Origin: Gymnothorax reevesii
Taxonomy: Eukaryota; Chordata; Actinopteri; Anguilliformes; Muraenidae
Length of the DNA: 64,000 nucleotides
Direction: 5' to 3'
Assembly: GCA_029721435.1 (NCBI GenBank)
Contig: CM056573.1
Span: 4,393,501 to 4,457,500, forward strand
In this document: positions 1 through 10,700 of the stretch, piece by piece
How positions within the stretch are numbered: position 1 is the stretch's first letter
How the letters are laid out: every line of letters starts with the position of its first letter
Position numbers and translations under genes: made by a program
Notes under the pieces: generated by a model
The model's input: the letters and a program-made list of their open reading frames with translations, nothing else
Databases searched by the model: none
What the model was told of the DNA's origin: nothing

Positions 1-216
1 TTCAATTCAATAAGCAGCATATTGCGAATTATAAAAATGAAAAAGTTCATGACTTTAGAAACTACAAATGTCTTGTAGCCAACAGGGCACGGGGTATAGG
101 TCGAAAAACGGGTTTCTAGCGAAGTGTGCTCTCTAACTGCACCTCTGTTTAAGGAACAATTTCTCAGCCGGACTGCCTGTGAAATTAAATAGCGCAAATA
201 GACAGTGAGCAACATG

Positions 217-513
217 TTAACGTGAACCGCACCGGTTCCACACACCGGAGTCCAGGTGCCGCACCAGTCTCTCCGCCGCCAGCCTCTCCTGCTGCCTCAC
301 AGGGCGCGTACAGGACCCCCTCGGGGTCACTCCTTCTCTCTTCAGCCTCACACAGCAGCACTGGTTCAGTCTCTGAATGCAGACTTTGATCTTTCCAATG
401 ACCTCCCTGGACAGGCTTCGCATGTGAGTGAAGACGTCCTCCGCCAACCGAGCGCATCCTTCACACAACACGGCGCTCATATTTAGCGAATAACTACTCA
501 GATCAGTGGACAA
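217..513 (-). CDS. Unidentified open frame, possible first exon
   Basis: This is an open frame of 98 codons on the minus strand, with an internal Met at 480 that reads MSAVLCEGCARLAED and could be the real start. The product is rich in Cys and Arg, with no signal peptide or membrane segment that I can see. I do not recognise the family. In its favour: the stretch is richer in CpG than its surroundings, and GTGAGG donor-like sites occur near 346 and 304, so only the first 40-60 residues might be coding, as exon 1 of a gene running off the left edge. Against it: there is no homology that I know, and the frame is short. It would be divergent from AHI1, about 7 kb away. Confidence 0.28.
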   Translation of the reverse strand: MSTDLSSYSLNMSAVLCEGCARLAEDVFTHMRSLSREVIGKIKVCIQRLNQCCCVRLKREGVTPRGSCTRPVRQQERLAAERLVRHLDSGVWNRCGSR

Positions 514-1091
514 CCATTTCAGTCTTTATGACGATCACCCAGAACGAGGAGATGAACTGGTTCAGAAGTAGGCAAATGTCATTTCTGCTCAACGACCACC
601 TCTCCAGATTTAACGAAACATTCCGAGTTATGTAAATTCTATTTAGCATTCCACTCAATTCAAAAGGACGCCATGCAAACGCCAGATTCATCAGTTATCC
701 TGGAATAAATGACTGAAAACAAAAAGTTATCCGGTCCATGAAGTCCTCGTAAGTCCGCGTTACCAGCGTCTCCTTTCCTGTAAATGAAAACTACTATTCT
801 CACCCTAATGTTCACAGGTCCGTGTTTTCTTGAAGCGCAACGAGTCCCCCAAATTCAGAAATGCGTCGACGGACTGAAACATGAACATCTCGCCTATCTG
901 CGGGGTGTCCCTGCCGCTCCCTGCCTGACACGGACTCGGACAGGAGAACAAAGACCCAGTGAGACAACGTTTACCTGCGCGGAGTTACCACGTGACAGAT
1001 GACTGACAGCGTGGATGCTGAATGAATTCAGTCGAAGAGTTTGAATGAAATTCCCCGTCTTTTTCCTCTTTCTTTGCCTACTTGAATTATT

Positions 1092-1119
1092 ACCTGGCCC
1101 CTCCCCTAGGGGGCCAGGT
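1092..1119. repeat. Short GC-rich hairpin
   Basis: Ten-base perfect arms, ACCTGGCCCC and its complement GGGGCCAGGT, flank an 8-base loop. It lies just upstream of the TG microsatellite. No function is implied. Confidence 0.6.
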
Positions 1120-1137
1120 TAAGCAATGATCATGTAA

Positions 1138-1138
<1 letters not shown>

Positions 1139-1189
<51 letters not shown>
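1139..1189. repeat. (TG)n microsatellite, about 25 units
   Basis: An uninterrupted run of TG dinucleotides is directly visible. It is likely length-polymorphic and may adopt Z-DNA. Confidence 0.97.
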
Positions 1190-1190
<1 letters not shown>

Positions 1191-1313
1191 TGTCACTCTG
1201 TCTGTCAGCCCGTGGCTGGGGCCAGGTCTGCTATCTCTGATTGCCTTGTTTAACCAAGTTTAGGTCAGATTAACACGGTAGGCATATAAGTGGCATATAA
1301 TGGTTATGTCGGG

Positions 1314-1357
1314 TGTGGGGGAATGATTTTTGAGACAGGTGTGCATACTAAAGATGG
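1314..1357 (+). repeat. Dispersed repeat, copy 1
   Basis: About 43 bases starting GGGGGAATGATTTTTG recur almost unchanged at 15070-15112, in the same orientation. The flanks of the two copies differ. The shared block is probably a surviving core of an old interspersed element. Confidence 0.65.
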
Positions 1358-3670
1358 ACTCTGATATTGTTAAAAGGGAATTGAATCGAGTTGCATCTAT
1401 TGACAGAATCGAGGAAAATTCTGGAAAAGTGAAGAGGAAGGAGGGAAGGGGAAAGTTCGTAATCTTGAATGGAGTAAAGGGGCAGGAAATAAAATGGTTG
1501 GGGATTTAGAGCTCCAAATCCAGTTACAGCTGTATGGTCTCTTGAGTGTTCGATAAAAAAGGAACTTTAAAGCTAAAATCCGTGTTAATGGGCTGTGTAG
1601 GGTAGTATGTAGGCATGCTACTAAAATTTTCAAAATGGTTCTATGCTGAAATGAATTTTTTATTATTATTATTATTTTTATTATTATTTATAAACTTATT
1701 ATTTATAAACTTTCCAATGACACCAAGATCAATTTGATAGGTTAAGAACTGACAAAGTTATTAAACTTTGAAATTGGCTAATGAGGGGTGTAAAATGTCC
1801 TTAGTTTCTATAGAAAAAAATGAGAAATCTGTGACTGAAAACATTTTTGCATAAAATTCTATAACTTTCTTAATTCTTTAGATATTCCTATGAAACTTTC
1901 AGATAATGTTCATTGGAATAGTATCACCTATTCCAAAATGATGAATGAAAACAGAATTGAATTTTGCTGTGCAACCCTCAATGGGGGCGCCATTTCTGGA
2001 ATTTTTACCACAGAGTTTTTTTTGCTGACGGTAGAAACAGACTGCTGGCGCTCGAAATCTAATAATTGTTTTTCTGTTGGATTTTGAGTACTTAATCTAA
2101 TAGTCTGTGCAGTTTTTATTAGAATTCCTACTTAGCTTCTATAAAATTGAAGGGTGTTTTTGTCACCTCAAACTTTGAAGCGCTCACTTGGCCAGCTGGG
2201 AAATCAGAAATTGAAAACAAGGTAACAAGGGCAATTCAGGGTGATTTTTATCTATGTCTTCAACGGTATTTCAGAGAATTCCCCTTCTTTTGCCGATAAA
2301 AGGCGGTTTTGATGGGTATACCTCTGCCACTTCGGGAAATTACACAACGCTCCATGGGAACCAATATGACGGCAGCTGATGCGCTGGTAGTAACATACAG
2401 TATGTGGGGATGATGATCAGTTTGAACTAGAAAAGAAAGAAAGATTTTGGTTGAAGTTGAGTTTTGTGATCTCAGATAGAAAAGTGCTCTGAAGGGAGTG
2501 ATTTATGGAGTTTGTGCGCCCGCCGGACCTGACGGGAAAGGAGATTGTGGACAACAGCAACGTGCTCGGTAGAGCTGGGAGGACTCAAAACGGTGATTTG
2601 AAACACATTGAAACGCTGCCGTTTTGACACAGTGCTTCCAGGCATGTATCAAAGAGCCAAAATCACATGATTTGTGCAAACAATGTTTCGTCATGTCATG
2701 CTGTTTCAAAAAAGTTTGGAGTTCTAGTGGTGATACACTGGGGGTCGACAGTTACTACATTTCAAATGCAAGGTAACTGATCTCAAAGCAGTGATTTTAA
2801 CTCAGGCTCATACTAACTGACCGACTAATGAAGAAAGCGTCCAAATGTCAAAACACTCAAACAAATTGTCAGGTCCTGAATGTTTCCCTTAATCGTTTCC
2901 TTGCAGCCCAGCCATCCACTTCGCTTTTCCTGTGGCGTCTTCCATAATTGATTAATGATTGTTTTGTTTCATTCCCCTCCATCCATGTGTCTTTACGTAT
3001 TTGCATGCCTCCTGTTTTCCTAATTATTTGCAGCGGTATGTAAGCTCCTGTGTCTCCATCTGCCCTTCGCTGGATTGTCTTGCCCTCCTCTTAGTGCCCA
3101 TGGAAGTTCCCAGTCTTGGTCTGGAACTGGTCCATCTTTTGTATTTAAAGATACATTTGACTAGTTTATTCGGGACTGTCTCTCTTTGCTCAGAGGCTTC
3201 CTTTGTGGCGATCACGCACAGTCTCCTCAGTTTAGGAGTGCGAGAGAGAGCACAGCTGGTGGGGTCCTTCAACCAGACCTGGGACCTCCCTCTGAACGTC
3301 GTTCCGCTGAAAGCCTGTTTTCCCGTCGCCTCACCTGGATCGCCCCTGACCTTTCTTCAGCTCGAGCCCCTCTTGAGTTTTTGTGTTATTCTTTGCGCCA
3401 GTCGCACCTGTCTACTCCTTTATCAAAGTGCCAAATGGCTTTCTGTGCATCTACACCTGGTTCCTTCTCTGTAGATCGTGCCTCAAGTATTGTTTTCCTG
3501 AATAAGGATTTCTGATAACACTCCCTCCTTCATCTTAGCCCTGTCAGGCAAGCACTGCCCATCACAGATTTTCATTTTAAATATGAATTTAATAAACAAA
3601 TATTTATTCCATGAACCAGTCAAGTTTATTTTGAATAAAGCTTATGCAGTAACCTTTTAAATGCTTTATA

Positions 3671-5272
3671 CAAAACCCAAAACCAATGAAGTTGGCACGT
3701 TATGTAAATCGTAGATAAAAACAGAATACAATGATTTGCAAATCCTTTTCGACTTATATTCAATTGAATACACTGCAAAGACAAAATGTTTAATGTTCAA
3801 ACTGAGAAACTTTTTTTTTTGTTGCAAATAATCATTAACTTAGAATTTAAAGGCAGCAACACATTGCAAAAAAGTTGGCACAGAGGCCTTTTTACCACTG
3901 TGTTACATCGCCTTTCCTTTTATTACACTCAGTAAACGTTTGGGAACTGAGGAGACCAATTTTTGAAGCTTTTCAGGTGGAACTCTTACCCATTCTTTCT
4001 TGATGTACTGCTTAAGTTGTTCAACAGTCCGGGGTCTTCGTTGTCGTATTTTACGCTTCATAATACGCCACACATTTTCAATGGGAGACAGGTCTGGACT
4101 ACAGGCAGGCCAGTCTAGTACCCGCACTCTTTTACTACGGAGCCATGCTGTTGTAACACGTGCAGAATGTGGCTTGGCATTGTCTTGCTGAAATAAGCAG
4201 GGGCGTCCATGAAAAAGACGTTGCTTGGATGGCAACATATGTTGCTCCAAAACCTGTATGTACATTTTAGCATTAATGGTGCCTTCACCTATGTGTAAGT
4301 TGCCCGTGCCTTGGGCACTAATACACCCCCATACCATCACAGATGCTGGCTTTTGAACTTTGCGCCTATAACAGTCCGGATGGTTCTTTTCCTCTTTGGT
4401 CCGGAGGACACGACGTCCACAGTTTCCAAAAACAATTTGAAATGTGGACTCGGCAGACTATAGAACACTTTTCCACTTTGCATCAGTCCATCTTAGATGA
4501 GCTTGGGCCCAGCAAAGCCGGCGGCAATTCTGGGTGCTGTTGATAAATGGCTTTCACTTTGCATTGTAGAGTTTTAACTTGCACTTGCAGATGTAGCGAC
4601 GAACTGTAGTTACTGAAAGTGGTTTTCTGAAGTGTTCCTGAGCCCATGTGGTGATGTCCTTTACACACTGATGTCGGTTTTTAATGCAGTACCGCCTGTG
4701 GGATCCAAGGTCACGGGCATTCAATGTTGGTTTTCGGCCTTGTCGCTTACGTGCCATGATTTATCCAGATTCTCTGAACCTTTTGACGATATTACGGATC
4801 GTAGATGATGAAATCCCTAAATTTCTTGCAATAGCTCGTTGAGGAATGTTGTTTTTAAACTGTTCGACAATCAGCTCACGCATTTGTTCACTAAGTGGTG
4901 ACCCTCGCCCCATCCTTGTTTGTGAATGACTGAGCATTTCAGGGAAGCTGCTTTTATAGCCAATCATGGCACCCACCTATTCCCAATTAGCCCGTTCACC
5001 TGTGGGATGTTCCAAATAAGTGTTTGATGAGCATTCCTCAACTCTCTGTCTTTTTTGCCACTTGTGCCAGCTTTTTTGAAACATGTTGCAGGCATCAAAT
5101 TCCAAATGAGCTAATATTTGCAAAAAATGAAAGTTTACCTGTTCGAACATTAAGTAACTTGTCTTTGCAGTGTATTCAATTGAATATAGGTTGAAAAGGA
5201 TTTGCAAATCATTGTATTCTGTTTTTATTTACGATTTACACAACGTGCCAACTTCACTGGTTTTGGGTTTTC
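3671..5272 (-). mobile_element. Tc1-like DNA transposon, decayed, 1.6 kb
   Basis: Inverted terminal repeats of at least 110 bp bound the element. The left end begins CAAAACCCAAAACCAATGAAG and the right end is its complement with few changes; both arms contain the block ACAGAATACAATGATTTGC. TA dinucleotides flank both ends (3669-3670 and 5273-5274), the target duplication expected of Tc1/mariner. A broken transposase lies inside on the minus strand. Length and structure are those of a full-length Tc1-like copy, so decay has been by point mutation and not by internal deletion. Confidence 0.9.
3903..4913 (-). pseudogene. Tc1-like transposase, inactivated
   Basis: Reading on the minus strand, the pieces are, in order: a paired-like helix-turn-helix N-terminus starting MGRGSPLSEQMREL (4913 down to about 4761), a second DNA-binding and linker part (about 4757-4554, with GRKPTLNARDL), and the catalytic core (4340-3903) with QQDNAKPH and SPDLSPIENVW. 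These carry the second Asp and the Glu of the DDE triad. Between 4554 and 4340 the frame is broken by frameshifts. Where SDES is expected, the codon at 4452-4454 encodes Ala (SAES), so the first catalytic Asp is lost. The pieces line up along a normal transposase of about 340 residues. It cannot make an active enzyme. Confidence 0.9.
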
Positions 5273-5399
5273 TACATCAAAGTCAACAAATCAAACGTAG
5301 GCTTTTGCCTAAACATTGTATACAAGTTTGTACACACACACATTGTTTATTAACCAGTGATATAATAAATATCATTATAATGGAGCTTTGGCGTTAAGT

Positions 5400-6690
5400 C
5401 AGGCCAAGACACAACGCCCTTTCTGTGGAGGGTGGCAATACTCGAGAGGGAAGTAACACGAACATAACTGAGGTGTGAAAATTGGTATTTCGTTTGGATT
5501 TTCTCGTTGCCATCATTTATGGGCATGGTTTTGGATTTAGATTTTGGAATATGGATTCAGAGAACATAAAATGGGTTGTGATGCGGTGGAGGGAGGAAAT
5601 AGAAAGAGGAAAAAGGGCATTGAAAATAAAGAAGAGGGAAAATATGTGGTTGGAATTTAGGTGCCTGTTTCAGGATACAAAGCCAGGCATGTGTTTTCAG
5701 ATGCTCATGGAGCAGGATAATGAGGCAGGGGAGGTAAGGGGAGTGAGGCTGAGAGGGACTGGACTGGTAATTGTGGAAAACTGTTCTTGGAAACAGAGAT
5801 AAAGCATGTCATGAAGCAGTAGATATGATGGGACAAAAGTTGTTTGTTTTACAATGAGTGACAAAATTCCTGTTGAGGGGTTATTAGTGGGATCTCATTT
5901 TCACTGACTGGGGGAAGATTTTTTGGAGGTGGAGGGTATATGTGGGACAAGGTGGCTTAAAAGCCGTCTTATTGGGGAAGAGCCCAAGAGTAATTCAGTA
6001 CTGTTAGAATTTGATGTGGAGCTGCTACAAAGAGCGTTCTTGGATTATATCTACTGCAGGGTTAGGGCACACGAAAGGGTTCCACTGAGGTGTTTGGTGT
6101 GAGGATTACGGACACAAGGCACCAGTTTGTAGGAAAAGGGTGCACAGGTGAAGAAGGCATAGGAAATTTGTGTGAAATTGAAAAATAATGTAAACTAAAG
6201 AACAAGTTGTGTTTTCAAGGTAGGGAAAATCGCACAGTAAGCACTTTTCAGCGTGGAAAAAGGAAAATGGAGAGGGAGATAGAATGAACATGAGCACAAG
6301 GTAAAATATCGTATGCAGAAGCAATCAAACATGGGAGGGAAGAAGTGACAATGGGCAAGACCTGACTTCACACAGCAGGAGGAGCGGGACAAAACAAGAC
6401 AGGTGCGATAAGGAAGCAATTAAAATGGACAGGTGGAGATTCTTATCATTTATTTTTGTGGCTATTTGCAGAGGAAGTGATGTTGTCACGAAGCCAGAGA
6501 GGAGTATAGTGGTGGTTGATGCAGCTACAGAAATTTTAGGCATTTCAGATGTGAAGGGAGTTGAAATCCAGGAATGTTTGGCAAGAGAGTTTGGAGCGAG
6601 TCAGGCGCTAGGGAAGTCCCAAAAGTTATTTTGGCATTTGATAAAGAATATGGACTGGGGTTTAGGTTTTTTTTTTTTTTTTTATTGTAC
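5400..6690 (+). pseudogene. Relic of a retroelement gag/ORF1-like frame
   Basis: This is purine-rich, coding-like sequence on the plus strand. Near 6085-6125 a zinc-knuckle pattern C-x2-C-x4-H-x4-C can be read (second half CEDYGHKAPVC) if a one-base shift is allowed. Downstream, the frame at 6425-6660 begins MDRWRFLSFIFVAICRG and continues with VVDAATEILGISDVKG. This resembles the segment that follows the knuckle in ORF1/gag-like proteins of fish LINE-type elements; I make that comparison from memory and not by alignment. Stops and shifts interrupt the frame. No reverse transcriptase follows, and a T run at about 6667 ends the block. It may be a 5' fragment. Confidence 0.4.
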
Positions 6691-6784
6691 TCTCAGTAGA
6701 TGGCAGTATTACACTAAAATGGGTCAAACCACTAGAGAAGGAATTAAAAGCAGAAGAAGAACATCGTCATATCCGCCCATCACC

Positions 6785-6825
6785 ATTGGCTAATTTACCG
6801 TGGTTGTTTGGGAAACCATCGCAAC
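6785..6825 (+). promoter_or_regulatory. Candidate AHI1 promoter elements: inverted CCAAT and X-box-like site
   Basis: ATTGG (an inverted CCAAT box) lies at 6785-6789. GAAACCATCGCAAC at 6812-6825 matches the RFX X-box pattern GTNRCC-N2-RGYAAC at 10 of 12 positions. The site lies about 0.9 kb upstream of the first AHI1 coding exon and just upstream of a CAG/GTGTGT donor-like site at 6960, which could end a non-coding first exon. The placement is an inference: no transcript evidence is available. Confidence 0.25.
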
Positions 6826-7708
6826 GGTTCTGACGGCTGGTTTAACCTCAAGTGGTTGTTTACATCGCATCTCCATGTACCTGATGATAATTACGGGCCC
6901 TCGCTGGCTCAGTATCTGTGCAAATCTGCTGACATAACTTACAATGGTGCCTTTAACCAGGTGTGTGTCATTATTTAAAGCGTCCAAACTAGTATTTCGG
7001 GCTTGGTTTAGCGCTAGACTAACTAGCTAGGAAACAACAGTTGTAATGATAGGTGGTGGTGTTCATGATGATGGTGTCAAAATATTGTTTTAATTTTTAA
7101 AATGCAATCTCAGCCTTTTGACTGTCATTTAGCGGTGTCCGCGTCGTAGGTTCTGGAAATTCACTGATCACAGGTTTACTCAGTTTCGGCTTGATAATCG
7201 GAAAACCTTGGACAATGTGAAGTATTTCTCGATAAACTAATAGATTAAATAAATAACAAAAACTACAATTTAACGCAGCTGTAACTCCTGGAATAGCCTG
7301 TGGTAGCGCTCGGTACGGCTGACATGACATGACGAATCATGTTTTGTGTTTCATGGTAGGTTTTCTTCGCCAGTTCAAAGGCGCAGCAGCCAAAATGAGT
7401 CTCGTTAATTTATCAATTTACTCTCTGTCTGCCTACATACCTTATTGAGTTAACCGATTCAAAATTGTGAATGAACTCATTTTATGTTAAATCAGACTTG
7501 ATATGAATATACATTTTCTGTTTATTTTCGCTGATGCATATATTCAGTTATTCATACTTTTCAGGCAATCGTTACCCTTTGCCGATAGTTTGCATACGGA
7601 GTGTGTTAATTTCTTTTTATTATTTCTACAGTAACCTCCCTTTTGAATTTTAACAGAACTTTGCTTTGGATGGACGATATTGCTTCCTGTGCCTTTTAGT
7701 TTCTGAAG

Positions 7709-10700
7709 ATGCCAGCTGGTGAGTGAAGGAGATCTGCAGTGTTGGGGGATTTTGAACTTCGATACTTAATGTCACTTGGACTCAAACCGTACTGCTGTCC
7801 TAACTTAAACAGTAAAACAGTTTGGACCTAAGAATATCGGTGTGAATTACTCATTCAAAGATGCTGCTATTTCTAAATATGTTTGCTGCAAACCAATGAA
7901 ATATTTGCATGTTTGCATGCAATATAAGAAGGATGATGGGATAACATCATAAGAAGATGCATTTTTTGCATGGATGAGTCTAAGAAATGATAAGTAGTGT
8001 AATTTTTAATCAATCTCTGAAATTGCATTACTTTTTCTCAAGGCGAAAGTGAGGCCAAATTGAAGACAAAAGCCCTGTTTGATGAGGTTATAAAGGGTTA
8101 CACAGACAACCCGTCACGGAGCAAAAAGTCCAAGAAGAAGGACACCAGACCTGAAGAGAGTATAGCTGTAAGTATTGCAGTATAGCTTTTACAGAAGCTC
8201 CCACTTGGTCCAAAGAAAGTCATTCTGAAGCTATGTCCACACTAATGTGTTTTCATTATGAAACTGTTTGAAACATAAATAATCTTTCAGAAATGATATC
8301 CATCCATGCACGTCACAGAAGAGTGAAAATGAACATCAGTGTTCTAGTATGTTCTCTGCCTTGTTGTTCCTCTGCCTGGAGGTAATACGTTTTCACCGGC
8401 GTTTGTTTGTTTGCTGGTTTGTTTGTCAGTTTAAGGGATATCTCAAAAGTAATCAATGGATGTCACTCAAATTTTGTGTGCTGACTTACACGGTCCCAAG
8501 GAGGAAGTGATTAAACTTTTATAATGATTTGACTCATTCTTAATCCACGAGCTGAGAGAATTTCTTTGTACGTTATGGCTGCACTCTCGAGACTCGTTTA
8601 ACACTCAACTTCAATGAAAATATCTCCGCCAGAGAATGGCAACCTGGCGGAGGTAATGCACTCCCCCCAAGAGCCTCTCCCAATGAATCTAATTCGATTG
8701 GCTATGTGCTTTTGTTTGTCTCATTATTTCCTTACATTTTTCCGAAAATGTTGTGATTCTCAGTAACCCAAGATCATGCAGTTACGCCCTGTTTTTGTCT
8801 CCTGTCAGCTCGAAACTCTGAAGAGAAACCTCGACCTCTCCAAAGGCCCCGAGGATGACGAGACCGTCTTCAACAACACGTATCGGCCTGAGGAGGGCAG
8901 CCCTCGCTACTCCAAGAACAGGCAGCGCGAGAGGGAGCGGGCTGAGAAGGACAACAGCGCCGCGGCCCCTGAGAGAGAGTCCAAACGCCCCACAGGCCAG
9001 AGGAGCGCCAGGGCTCTGCCGGACCCACCCCCGCGGGAGCCTGACCCACGTCGCAAAGGTGGGGACGCAGCTGAGGACCCTGGGAATGTGCCGGAGCCGA
9101 AGAGAAAATCCAGGCCCAAAGCCAGCGCGGAGGAGAAGGTCCCGGGAAAGAGGGCGGGGAAGCCCAAATCGGGGGTGAAGAAAGGGGCGGAGGATCCCTG
9201 GGGTCAGGGGGCGGAGCTGGAGCATGAGGACAGGCTGCTGCAGGAGTACCACCATCAAATCGCCAAGCGGGTTGAGATGGCCGGTCGGGGGACGTCAAAA
9301 ACGAAAACCGAGAGGGCGAGTGACGCCGAACAGGGGACGGTCCTAAACAACGAGGTCGGGAAAAAGAAGAAGAAGAAGAAGAGGCTGAGGTCGCAGGCAG
9401 AGGGGGAAGATGGGTAATGTAGGCGCTGTGTGCATTAATGTGACTGCTCATGAGATTGTTGACCTGATGCTCTGCAATTACAGTATTTATGATAACCTAT
9501 TTTAGATAACAGGCAACAAAAGTTAGCTTTTGTGTGTGACTCTTTTCCGATTGGCTGACATGAGGAAAAAAAAGTATCACGCAAAAAAATTCATTCAAAT
9601 ATTTTACGAATGAGCTGTTGATGATGTAGGCTGTTCATCTTTGGTGAAATATCACTCCATTCCAAAGAATTTTCCCTATAAAACTCACCTGGACTGTTTA
9701 GGTCCAAGTCTTCCTCAGAATCCATGACAGATACCTTTTCAGCGTCACTGTCTGTCATTTTGACCGTGATTTTCGAGTAACGATGAGCGAACAGAAAAAT
9801 GCTAGGAAAATGCGATTGGAAAAAATTGAAAGCTGTGATTTGTAACTTACATTGCTTTACATTTATTTGGCTTTTATTATATCCAAAGCGATGCACTGAA
9901 TAATTAGTGCATAGAATAAGGTCATTCAAACAGCTAGACAGATCAGCAGGCTCCATTCATGCTGAGCAGCAATAAGCTCGGTCATGAACAAGTGCGTAAA
10001 CTGCATTATTGAAAGTGTTGTGATTCAGGGCTGCGCTCAACAGTACTTAGTGGCGATACATGCATTGATACGGTCATATCAGCATTGATATTGATTCATA
10101 TAAATGTCTGACTTCATTGGAGGCATTTTGTACCTTTGGAAATATAAATTGGATTCTTATTTGACGTAGTTGGTGGTTAAATCTTGATGTGACTCCCTGC
10201 TGGAGGAAGCCAGAGCACCTGTCCTGAGATCTAAACATCACTGATCTGTCCCCTGCTTGTAGTCTGGAGTCGTTTACTGAGCAGCGGGGCGTTCCGGCGG
10301 ACGAGAGCAGAGCAGCTCCACTGTCGAAGGCTCTCTCTGACTCTGAGAGAGAGGGATCGAACGATCCGTCCCCAGAGATGGAGGGAGCGGAGGATGTGGG
10401 GAAAGAACGAAAACAAAGAGGGAAGAAGAAGAAGGCGAAAAAAGGTGAATGTTGTGGGCTGTGCGCTTCCGTCCTTCACACTGCAGCGTTCGCTCTTTTC
10501 TCGAGACTTTCTGTGGGTGTTTGTGTGACCTCCTGTCATTTTTTTGGCATCTTGTTAAGGCTGCAAATATTTGGTTTCAGAAGTCGCTTGTGTTCTCACA
10601 CACTGAATTGCCCTGGGGTGGCCTGTCCATCCTACTGAGAAAACCAGCAGCTTGATGTCCGCAGCTCTGCGGTCAGGGTCCTGACCCTGCTGTTGAATTA

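Larger units (their letters stand above)
514..3668. other. Intergenic DNA without a supported gene
   Basis: The stretch holds a small hairpin, a TG microsatellite and a dispersed repeat (listed separately), plus AT-rich sequence at 1660-1720. Open frames here, including one of 171 codons at 2959-3474, have low-complexity hydrophobic translations, no recognisable domain and overlapping antisense frames. I treat them as chance. Confidence 0.6.

Noticed and set aside
2504..2571. A short coding-like stretch reading MEFVRPPDLTGKEIVDNSN followed by a GTAGAG donor-like site
   Set aside because: It is only 22 codons, has no family that I recognise and no partner exon. It could be checked by protein search, but I cannot support it as a gene.
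2959..3474. A 171-codon plus-strand open frame
   Set aside because: The translation is a Leu/Ser/Cys-rich mixture without a domain, an overlapping antisense frame of similar quality exists, and no splice or promoter context supports it.
8782..9451. Long open frames antisense or out of frame to AHI1 exon 3
   Set aside because: They are shadows of a GC-rich, Lys/Arg/Glu-coding exon; the AHI1 frame explains the region.
9591..9956. A 121-codon minus-strand frame with an acidic segment ([18 protein letters not shown])
   Set aside because: It lies inside AHI1 intron 3, is mostly low-complexity and has no known domain. It may be a transposon-derived fragment, but the evidence is too thin.
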